Source: Flavobacteriaceae bacterium (GTDB lineage Bacteria; Bacteroidota; Bacteroidia; Flavobacteriales; Flavobacteriaceae). From it: a stretch of 9,352 nucleotides of DNA. Both the position numbers and the translations under genes were made by a program. The notes under the pieces are model-generated. The model ran no database searches. It saw only the letters and a program-made list of their open reading frames with translations, and was not told the DNA's origin. Below are positions 1 through 6,163 of this stretch, one piece after another; within the stretch, counting starts at the first letter, position 1; each line of letters begins with the position of its first letter. The DNA lies in NCBI GenBank assembly GCA_008081325.1, contig VMCO01000097.1:1-9352 (forward strand), read 5' to 3'.

Positions 1-1
1 T

Positions 2-643
2 AAAGAAAGAAATTTCAAGGTTATTATGCCTGTATTGCCTATATACGAACTTCCTTTATTAAAAACATCTGTCAGAGAGTTAGCGAAATTTCTAGACAGA
101 TTCATTATCCATAAAAAAATCAAAGAATTTGTTTTAATGGGAAATTCCCTAGGAGGACATATTGGCCTGTATTACACCAAGATTTTTAATAAAGCAAAAG
201 GACTAATATTAACTGGAAGCTCTGGGTTATATGAAAAAGGGATGGGTAGTGGATATACTAAAAGAGGTGATTATAATGTAATTAAGAAAAAAGTAGAAGA
301 AGTGTTTTATGATCCAAAAACAGCAACCAAAGAACTTGTTGATGAGGTGTTTGCTACTGTTAACGACAGAAATAAGCTGATAAAAATTTTAGCTATGGCA
401 AAAAGTGCTATAAGACATAATATGGCTAGTGACCTGCCAAAAATGAAACTTCCAACATGTATAATTTGGGGAGAAAATGACAATGTTACCCCACCTGAGG
501 TTGCTGATGAATTCCATAAGCTTCTTCCAAATTCTGATCTTTTTTGGATTGAAAAGTGTGGTCACGCACCAATGATGGAGCATCCTGATAAATTTAATAC
601 TATCCTTTTTGATTGGCTTTCTTCAAAAATTGTCACAAAATAA
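2..643 (+). CDS. Alpha/beta-fold hydrolase, 5' end outside the window
   Basis: Soluble alpha/beta hydrolase of unknown substrate, probably an esterase- or lipase-like enzyme. The reading frame is open to the left edge: the codons before the ATG at 26 read K-E-R-N-F-K-V-I and contain no stop, so that ATG is internal and the true start lies upstream. Numbering from the ATG at 26, the nucleophile elbow G-N-S-L-G-G places the catalytic serine at S41. The acid is probably D152 in the segment W-G-E-N-D-N-V-T-P-P, and the catalytic histidine H180 in C-G-H-A-P-M-M-E. The missing part should hold the first beta strands and the HG oxyanion-hole motif. The stop TAA shares its last base with the engB start, so the two are probably co-transcribed and translationally coupled. 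Family assignment is firm; the reaction cannot be read from sequence. Confidence 0.9.
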   Translation, partial: KERNFKVIMPVLPIYELPLLKTSVRELAKFLDRFIIHKKIKEFVLMGNSLGGHIGLYYTKIFNKAKGLILTGSSGLYEKGMGSGYTKRGDYNVIKKKVEEVFYDPKTATKELVDEVFATVNDRNKLIKILAMAKSAIRHNMASDLPKMKLPTCIIWGENDNVTPPEVADEFHKLLPNSDLFWIEKCGHAPMMEHPDKFNTILFDWLSSKIVTK

Positions 644-1263
644 TGAATGTAAAAAGTGCGAAATTTATTGTAAGCAATCAGAATGCTAAAGATTGCCCAA
701 AAAGTAATCTACCTGAGTACGCTTTCATTGGAAGAAGTAATGTTGGAAAATCATCTTTGATAAATATGCTTACAAACAATAAAAAATTAGCAAAAACTTC
801 TTCAAAACCAGGAAAAACCAGATTAATCAACCATTTTTTAATTGATTCATCATGGCATTTAGTAGATCTACCAGGCTACGGATATGCTAAAGCTTCTAAA
901 TCAGAAAAAAAGAGTTTTCAAAAATTGATCACTGACTATTTTATGAATAGAAATCAACTGGTATCAGCTTTTATCTTGGTAGATGTAAGACATGAAGCTC
1001 AAAAAATTGATATTGAATTTATGCGCTGGCTAACAACAAATCACATAGCTTTTTCTATTGTATTCACTAAAATTGATAAATTAAAACAAGACGGAAACCC
1101 AAACACAGGGATAGAAGAGAAAATACTAAAATATAAAAGTGTGATTTTAGAGAGCTGGGAATATTTACCAGAAATATTTCTTACATCAAGCACAAAGTAT
1201 CTTGGTAAAGAAAACATATTATATTATATCAATAAACTAAACAACGATATTAATCAAAAATAA
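643..1263 (+). CDS. engB: Ribosome biogenesis GTP-binding protein EngB (YihA/YsxC)
   Basis: Small TRAFAC-class GTPase that in other bacteria is needed for late assembly of the 50S ribosomal subunit; cytoplasmic. The 206 residues contain all G motifs: G1/P-loop G-R-S-N-V-G-K-S at 30-37, the P-G-K-T switch at 56-59 (T59 candidate G2), G3 D-L-P-G at 75-78, G4 T-K-I-D at 142-145, and G5 S-S near 182-183. Length and motif spacing are normal for the family. I chose the ATG at 643 over an upstream in-frame TTG at 613 because the family begins shortly before the S-A-x-F strand, and because this ATG overlaps the preceding stop by one base (TAATG). There is no Shine-Dalgarno sequence. The 3' end overlaps the convergent phosphatase gene by 14 bases. 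Synonyms are yihA and ysxC. Confidence 0.96.
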   Translation: MNVKSAKFIVSNQNAKDCPKSNLPEYAFIGRSNVGKSSLINMLTNNKKLAKTSSKPGKTRLINHFLIDSSWHLVDLPGYGYAKASKSEKKSFQKLITDYFMNRNQLVSAFILVDVRHEAQKIDIEFMRWLTTNHIAFSIVFTKIDKLKQDGNPNTGIEEKILKYKSVILESWEYLPEIFLTSSTKYLGKENILYYINKLNNDINQK

Positions 1264-2878
1264 AATCCAGAGATTTTCCGGTTGAGTTTTTCATGTTTTG
1301 TCCTAATAATTTTGAAATTGTAGGTGCAATATCTGGAATTTCTGTAGTTAGTAATGTTTCACCAGTCTTGACTCCTGATCCAAAAAATATTAGAGGAACG
1401 TGAGTGTCATAATTGTAACCTGAACCATGCGTAGTTCCTTTTCCGTCATAAAAAATGACATTAGGCTTTAGAATTAAAGCAACATCTCCACTCCTTTCTT
1501 TATGAAACCCATTTTGAATAAGCTTTTCATATCCTTCTAAATTTTTAGAATTCATTATGTATTCTGCAGAATAAGCATTAGAAATAAAATCAAAAGACTC
1601 TAATATTTTAATAAGCTCATCGATTACATTATTTTTATTCAATCCTAAGTTCTTGACCTCATTGTCACTGAGATAAATCTGATTATTATCAACATCGTCA
1701 ATTATATCCTCAACATTTAAATTAAAAACACTCTGGAGCTGTTTGACAACCTCTTTTTTCATATCATTTTCACTGATTGCCATTGCATTGACTCCATTTC
1801 TTGTTAAAAATGCTGGAATTTCTAATACTCCATGATCACCTGTTAAAAATAATGTGTACTGATTTTCTCCTAATTCATTATCTAAAAAAGACAAAAGTTT
1901 TTCAATTTCCCTATCCAAACGAATATATGTATCTTGGGTTTCTACGGAAGCTACCCCAAAACTATGTCCAACATAATCTGTAGAAGAATAACTTATAGTC
2001 AATACATCGGTCTCACCCCTCTTTCCTAATTCTTCATTAATTATTGCTTCTATTGCAAAATCAGTGGTCATTTCATTTCCATAAGGTGTTTCCTTAATCA
2101 TATCAAAACAATCATTGTGTTTCATTAATGATTTTGTGTCATATGGAAAAGCCGAGTTGTCTTTTCCTTTAAATAATTTTTCAAAATTATTATTATCAAT
2201 TTCATAATTATCATAGGTTGAAATATCATTTAGAGGCACCCAATCGTTTAGGTATTTTTCTAAATTATCTTCTTGATTGAAATTTTCAACCCAAGTTGGT
2301 AAATTTTGCATATAATAAGTACTGGTAATCCATTGTGCCTTTTCTTTACCATAGTACCAATAAGCTGCATCAGCATTTTTTCCACCCATTAATATGGATC
2401 CTCTATCTTTTATTCCAACAGAAATTGTTTTTGCTTTAGGGTTGTTTAGTTTATTAATATCTGCAAATGTTTCAACCAACAAATTATTTGGAGATTTATT
2501 TCCTGTATAATCATCTCCACCAATGTTATCATAATCACTATCATCGGTACAGTAAACGGATTTATTTTTTTTTCTGTCAAACCAATTATTTCCGACAATT
2601 CCATGAGTCATCGGTGTTGATCCGGTGGATACCGAAGAATGTCCAGGTCCGGTTACCGTAGGAACATAATTAAAGAAGTTACTTTTACAATTATAGCCTT
2701 CATTAATTAATCTATTAAAACCATTTTCGGTGTATCTATCAGATAAATTTTCTAAAAAATCATATCGCATCTGATCAACAACAATTGCAACTACTAATTT
2801 TGGTTTTTCTAAATTATCATAAGAAGATGAACATGTAAAAAACAATGAAAAAGTAAAAAATAAAACAATCTTATTCAT
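1250..2878 (-). CDS. pafA: PafA-type alkaline phosphatase / phosphodiesterase, exported
   Basis: Alkaline phosphatase superfamily enzyme that releases phosphate from phosphomonoesters at the cell envelope, resembling the PafA enzymes of Bacteroidota. The 542 residues begin with a hydrophobic signal (residues 4-15) followed by C16. F-F-T-C is a loose lipobox, so it could be a lipoprotein or a Sec-exported periplasmic protein. Zinc ligands can be assigned by motif: D35 (V-V-D-Q-M-R), D301 and H305 (S-T-D-Y-V-G-H), D348-H349 (G-D-H-G) and H484 (G-T-T-H-G). The nucleophile is T76 (P-T-V-T-G-P-G-H); N97 and the K158/R160 pair of K-D-R match the monoesterase-specific residues known from Elizabethkingia PafA (T79, N100, K162, R164). 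All key residues are present, so it should be active. It is convergent with engB and divergent from mlaE. Family PafA proteins are often not repressed by phosphate; no regulatory site is visible here. Confidence 0.93.
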   Translation of the reverse strand: MNKIVLFFTFSLFFTCSSSYDNLEKPKLVVAIVVDQMRYDFLENLSDRYTENGFNRLINEGYNCKSNFFNYVPTVTGPGHSSVSTGSTPMTHGIVGNNWFDRKKNKSVYCTDDSDYDNIGGDDYTGNKSPNNLLVETFADINKLNNPKAKTISVGIKDRGSILMGGKNADAAYWYYGKEKAQWITSTYYMQNLPTWVENFNQEDNLEKYLNDWVPLNDISTYDNYEIDNNNFEKLFKGKDNSAFPYDTKSLMKHNDCFDMIKETPYGNEMTTDFAIEAIINEELGKRGETDVLTISYSSTDYVGHSFGVASVETQDTYIRLDREIEKLLSFLDNELGENQYTLFLTGDHGVLEIPAFLTRNGVNAMAISENDMKKEVVKQLQSVFNLNVEDIIDDVDNNQIYLSDNEVKNLGLNKNNVIDELIKILESFDFISNAYSAEYIMNSKNLEGYEKLIQNGFHKERSGDVALILKPNVIFYDGKGTTHGSGYNYDTHVPLIFFGSGVKTGETLLTTEIPDIAPTISKLLGQNMKNSTGKSLDFIFD

Positions 2879-2964
2879 AAAATAATTTTGTCCGTAAAAA
2901 TAGTTATTCTACATAGACTTTATTGTTAATTTATTGTAAATTAATTTTTTCATTAAAATCCTGA
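2879..2964. promoter_or_regulatory. Divergent promoter region between pafA and mlaE
   Basis: These 86 AT-rich bases separate two divergent start codons, so promoters for both directions should lie here. Reading towards mlaE, TTG at 2923-2925 and T-A-A-T-T-T-T-T at 2942-2949 (one mismatch to TAnnTTTG, spacer 16) form a weak candidate that would leave a short leader. An exact TAnnTTTG match on the plus strand at 2883-2890 lacks a -33 element at the right distance. Reading towards pafA, the complement of 2895-2902 gives T-A-T-T-T-T-T-A, also one mismatch, again without a good -33 element. No operator or palindrome stands out. The presence of promoters is inferred mainly from gene orientation. 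Confidence 0.35.
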
Positions 2965-3702
2965 ATGAATTTTTTACATAACATAGGCTTATATATAATC
3001 ATGTTGCAAAAAATGCTTCATAAACCTACCAAATGGAAGGTGATGAAGGAGCTCATTTTAAAAGATACTGAAGACACCGTAGTAAATTCTTTAGGAATAA
3101 TTTCGTTTGTTTCTTTTTTTATTGGAGGGGTAATAACCATACAACTTGCATTAAGTACCACTGGTTCCTTCTACCCTGACTACTTAGTTGGTTATGCAAC
3201 AAGAGAAACTATCATTCTTGAGTTTGCTCCAACAATTATTTCAATTATAATGGCTGGAAAAGTAGGCTCATTTATTACTTCTAGTATCGGGTCTATGAGA
3301 GTCACAGAACAAATTGATGCCTTGGAGGTAATGGGAATTAACTCTATTAATTACTTAGTATTCCCTAAGGTCATTGCACTGCTTTTATATCCTTTTTTAA
3401 TTTCAATCGCGATGTTTTTAGGAATACTTGGCGGTATGATCGCCTGTGTTTATGGAGGTTACAGCACAATGAGTGCATTTATTGAAGGAATTCAAACTGA
3501 CTTTATACCTTTTCATATGACATATGCATTTATAAAGAGTTTTGTTTTTGCATTCATTTTAGCAACAGTGCCATCATTTCATGGCTATTATATGAAGGGA
3601 GGAGCACTTGAGGTTGGGAAGGCCAGTACAAAGTCTTTTATATGGACTAGTGTTTCAATTGTAGTATTCAATTTTTTAATAACTCAAATGCTACTAGGAT
3701 AA
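2965..3702 (+). CDS. mlaE: MlaE-family ABC transporter permease
   Basis: Inner-membrane permease of an MCE/Mla-type transporter, which moves phospholipids between inner and outer membranes. The 245 residues contain about five hydrophobic segments (roughly 43-65, 83-105, 132-165, 185-205 and 222-244). The diagnostic family stretch lies at 109-124 and includes M-R-V-T-E-Q-I-D-A-L, a cytoplasmic coupling motif; another conserved patch, E-F-A-P-T, is at 86-90. The N-terminal amphipathic region (1-30) is typical. The ATG at 2965 gives the normal length; an in-frame ATG at 3001 would remove part of this helix and is less likely. Its TAA stop shares a base with the mlaF start, so the pair is coupled. 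No gene for the MCE-domain substrate-binding partner lies in the window. Confidence 0.92.
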   Translation: MNFLHNIGLYIIMLQKMLHKPTKWKVMKELILKDTEDTVVNSLGIISFVSFFIGGVITIQLALSTTGSFYPDYLVGYATRETIILEFAPTIISIIMAGKVGSFITSSIGSMRVTEQIDALEVMGINSINYLVFPKVIALLLYPFLISIAMFLGILGGMIACVYGGYSTMSAFIEGIQTDFIPFHMTYAFIKSFVFAFILATVPSFHGYYMKGGALEVGKASTKSFIWTSVSIVVFNFLITQMLLG

Positions 3703-4463
3703 TGATTTCAATAAAAAATCTAAAAAAGTCATTCAATAACAAACCTGTTCTCAAGGGAATATCCTGCGAATTTGAAAAAGGAAAAACAAGCCTGATAATC
3801 GGTCAAACTGGATCAGGAAAAACGGTTTTCCTAAAATGTTTATTAGGCTTACACAAGCATGATGAAGGTAAAATCATTTTTGATGATAAAGACGTTCAAA
3901 GTATGAACGAAAATCAAAAAATGGAATTAAAATCTAGTATAGGCACGGTTTTTCAGGGCAGTGCTTTGTTTGATTCTATGAATATAGAAGAAAATGTAAT
4001 GTTTCCACTAAAAATGTTCAATGATCTACCTTTTGATGAAATGCTTGACAGGGTAAATTTAGTACTCAAAAGAGTTGAATTGGAAAACAGTAATAAAAAA
4101 ATGCCAAGCGAAGCATCAGGAGGTATGCAAAAAAGAGTGGCAATCGCTAGAGCTATTGTTAATAATCCTAATTATTTATTCTGTGACGAACCAAATTCAG
4201 GATTAGATCCAAAAACAGCTATTGTAATTGATAATTTAATTAAAGAAATCACAGAAGAACGAAATATTACTACAATAATAAACTCTCACGATATGAATTC
4301 TGTAATGGAAATTGGGGAAAAAATCATATTTCTTAAAAATGGAGTCTTAGAATGGGAAGGAAGTAAAAAGAATATATTTAAAACTGAAAATCAAGCAGTA
4401 ACTGACTTTGTTTACTCTTCAAACTTATATAAGAAAGTTAAACAAATGTATCTTAAAAAATGA
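3702..4463 (+). CDS. mlaF: MlaF-family ABC transporter ATP-binding protein
   Basis: Cytoplasmic ATPase that powers the MlaE permease encoded just upstream. The 253 residues carry every ABC motif: Walker A G-Q-T-G-S-G-K-T at 34-41, Q-loop Q85, signature S-G-G-M-Q at 139-143, Walker B ending C-D-E-P with catalytic E163, D-loop S-G-L-D at 166-169, and switch H196 in N-S-H-D. The signature form S-G-G-M-Q-K-R and the D-E-P-N-S-G-L-D segment are usual for the Mla/MCE group and separate it from general ABC ATPases. The start codon overlaps the mlaE stop by one base. The TGA stop at 4461-4463 directly abuts the stop of the convergent nucleotidyltransferase gene, leaving no room for a dedicated terminator. 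Confidence 0.93.
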   Translation: MISIKNLKKSFNNKPVLKGISCEFEKGKTSLIIGQTGSGKTVFLKCLLGLHKHDEGKIIFDDKDVQSMNENQKMELKSSIGTVFQGSALFDSMNIEENVMFPLKMFNDLPFDEMLDRVNLVLKRVELENSNKKMPSEASGGMQKRVAIARAIVNNPNYLFCDEPNSGLDPKTAIVIDNLIKEITEERNITTIINSHDMNSVMEIGEKIIFLKNGVLEWEGSKKNIFKTENQAVTDFVYSSNLYKKVKQMYLKK

Positions 4464-4886
4464 CTACTTTATTTCCATAAGTCCTGTAAGACTAGAAGAG
4501 CTTCTTATCTTATCTCCTAACCCATCAACCATTTTAATATTATATTTTTTACAAACTGGGGTTTCAGGCACTTCATGTGTAGCTCTGTCTCCTCCGTTTG
4601 CAAAAATATCAGGCTTTACCGCTTCTAGAGATTTACACACAGTTCTATCATTATCAACTGAAAGAAAAACTTCATCAACAAACCTTAAGGCGCTAACGAT
4701 CTCAACTCTGTCATTTTCATCCATAAAAGGTTTTCCTTTTTTTAGCTTACACTGATGATTATTATTGACAATAACCACCAAAGAATCACCTAATTCTTTC
4801 GCCATTTTTAAATATTCTAAATGACCTACATGGATCGGATCAAAATAACCGCTTACGGCAACCCTAATTTTATGTTTTTCATTCAT
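4464..4886 (-). CDS. Small adenylyl-/cytidylyltransferase family protein
   Basis: A 140-residue nucleotidyltransferase of the HxGH superfamily, which includes glycerol-3-phosphate cytidylyltransferase, the ADP-heptose synthase C-terminal domain and archaeal-type FAD synthases. It should transfer a nucleotide from an NTP to a small phosphorylated substrate. The phosphate-binding motif H-V-G-H is at 19-22 after S-G-Y-F-D-P-I; K52 and the conserved N-G-G-D at 97-100 line the predicted site. The second nucleotide-binding motif appears as R-S-S-S-S-L at 128-133 in place of the usual I-S-T-T form. It has no kinase domain, so it is not a bifunctional HldE. It is the last gene of the minus-strand operon, and its start overlaps the sprT-like stop by 8 bases. 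Substrate is unknown; neighbouring genes give no clear hint. Confidence 0.78.
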   Translation of the reverse strand: MNEKHKIRVAVSGYFDPIHVGHLEYLKMAKELGDSLVVIVNNNHQCKLKKGKPFMDENDRVEIVSALRFVDEVFLSVDNDRTVCKSLEAVKPDIFANGGDRATHEVPETPVCKKYNIKMVDGLGDKIRSSSSLTGLMEIK

Positions 4887-5475
4887 TGATTATCTTATTT
4901 ACTTTGGCATTTGGACTAAACAAATATAGTTTTTTGTTTAATATGTCAATACACTCATACCTCTTTCTTAATTTCTTTATCAATTTATATTTTCTTTTGT
5001 TTGAAGCTATAAAAATTGTCCCACTATTTAGATCTTCAACATATTTTGACTTGATAGGATTATAATTATTTAAAGCGAAACTTAAATTAGAATCTGTGTC
5101 AGTAGATGCCTTTGGGTTTTTTGCATAATTAGAAAGAAATTTTAGTATATCATCTGGAAAAACATCATTGTTTATTATGGGTAGTAATAATTTTTTAAAA
5201 GTATTTTTCCACTCCAAACCATGAGGTTTAATATAAGATCCGTAGCATTTATATGAAAAATAATGAGACAATTCGTGAATTAAAGTTATTAAAAATCTAT
5301 ACTGATTTAAATCATCATTTATAGTAATATATATTGATCCATTCTTCTTAACCGAAAAGTCTCCGTGTTTAGTTTTTCTTGATTTTTTTAATTTAAAAAT
5401 AATTTTTTCGGAAAAAATAAGACCCTCGACATATTCAACAGAAGAATCAGGTATTTTGTCAAATATTTGTTGCAT
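4879..5475 (-). CDS. SprT-like zinc metalloprotein
   Basis: A 198-residue SprT-like protein, probably a zinc-dependent protease-fold enzyme. Its role in flavobacteria is unestablished; eukaryotic SprT relatives (SPRTN) cut DNA-protein crosslinks, but that should not be carried over without evidence. The zinc site is visible: H67-E-L-S-H71 with E68 as catalytic base, and H85 in K-P-H-G-L-E-W as third ligand. The T-K-H-G-D segment (35-39) before a beta strand and a later K-N-P-K-A-S-T-D-T-D stretch (117-126) match flavobacterial members. The C-terminal zinc ribbon found in many SprT proteins is absent: only one cysteine lies in the C-terminal third. The start codon follows the stop of the short-chain dehydrogenase gene with no gap, and the end overlaps the nucleotidyltransferase start by 8 bases, so all are likely co-transcribed. 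Confidence 0.87.
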   Translation of the reverse strand: MQQIFDKIPDSSVEYVEGLIFSEKIIFKLKKSRKTKHGDFSVKKNGSIYITINDDLNQYRFLITLIHELSHYFSYKCYGSYIKPHGLEWKNTFKKLLLPIINNDVFPDDILKFLSNYAKNPKASTDTDSNLSFALNNYNPIKSKYVEDLNSGTIFIASNKRKYKLIKKLRKRYECIDILNKKLYLFSPNAKVNKIINE

Positions 5476-6153
5476 TTATGGTGTAGTCGATGAAACAGAG
5501 ATAACTTTACCATTCATTAGCTTATATCCCTCAGTAGAAAAATTATATATATATTTTGCCATATCTTCTGCAGAGCTAGAAGCGACAAATCCAGGAAAAG
5601 CTTTTTCTAGCATCTTAGTTTGGACAGATCCTAGTGCAAGGGAGTTAAAGTGTATTCCTTGATCCTTATATTCCTCAGCCAACATTTCGGTTAATATATT
5701 CAATGCTCCTTTACTTGAGCTGTACGCTGAAAGACCAGAAAATTTTACACTACCCTGGATTCCTCCAATAGAACTAATGTTCAAAACATTAGATCCTTTT
5801 TTCATATAATCAATCGTGTTTTTAATCAGCATTGCTACTGAAATAATATTTGTAGAATAAACTAAGTTAAAATCTTCGAGAGTAGTTTGACTAAATGGTT
5901 TATTTACTAAATAACCGGCATTATTAATTAATACATCAATTTTTTTTACACTTTTTATAAATTGATTTATCTCAAAATAATCATGATCATTTAAATTAAA
6001 ATCAACCGCATGAACTCCCTCTAAATTTAAATCTCTTAATTTGGAATTATTCCTAGAAAGTGCTAAAACTCTGTGGTTTTTTTTTGAAAAGATTTTTACT
6101 AATTCAAAACCAATTCCTGAGCTAGTACCGGTAATTATAATATTTTTAGACAT
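5476..6153 (-). CDS. Short-chain dehydrogenase/reductase (SDR)
   Basis: Classical SDR oxidoreductase of 225 residues, cytoplasmic, acting on an unknown alcohol or carbonyl substrate with NAD(H) or NADP(H). The Rossmann glycine motif T-G-T-S-S-G-I-G is at 8-15, N-N-A-G at 77-80, and the active site is N102, S127 or S128 in N-I-S-S-I, and Y144-xxx-K148 in Y-S-S-S-K. R34 after the second strand (L-S-R-N) favours NADP(H), by inference. The usual P-G turn after the active site is replaced by L-A-L-G-S-V-Q-T (172-179). At 225 residues it is slightly shorter than the common 240-260, with a short C-terminal substrate lid. It lies 10 bases after pdhC and abuts the sprT-like start with no gap, inside the same operon. 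Confidence 0.9.
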   Translation of the reverse strand: MSKNIIITGTSSGIGFELVKIFSKKNHRVLALSRNNSKLRDLNLEGVHAVDFNLNDHDYFEINQFIKSVKKIDVLINNAGYLVNKPFSQTTLEDFNLVYSTNIISVAMLIKNTIDYMKKGSNVLNISSIGGIQGSVKFSGLSAYSSSKGALNILTEMLAEEYKDQGIHFNSLALGSVQTKMLEKAFPGFVASSSAEDMAKYIYNFSTEGYKLMNGKVISVSSTTP

Positions 6154-6163
6154 TTTGATATTG

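Noticed and set aside
613..642. Upstream in-frame TTG start for engB
   Set aside because: It would add ten residues that only translate the end of the hydrolase gene in another frame; the ATG at 643 fits the family N-terminus and the TAATG coupling.
1262..1277. Inverted repeat AAAATC / GATTTT after engB as a terminator
   Set aside because: The stem is six pairs with a single G-C pair, there is no following T tract, and it lies within the coding sequence of pafA; too weak to call.
4408..4755. Plus-strand open frame of 115 codons over the nucleotidyltransferase gene
   Set aside because: It is antisense to a gene with clear HxGH motifs, overlaps the end of mlaF, and has no recognisable domain.
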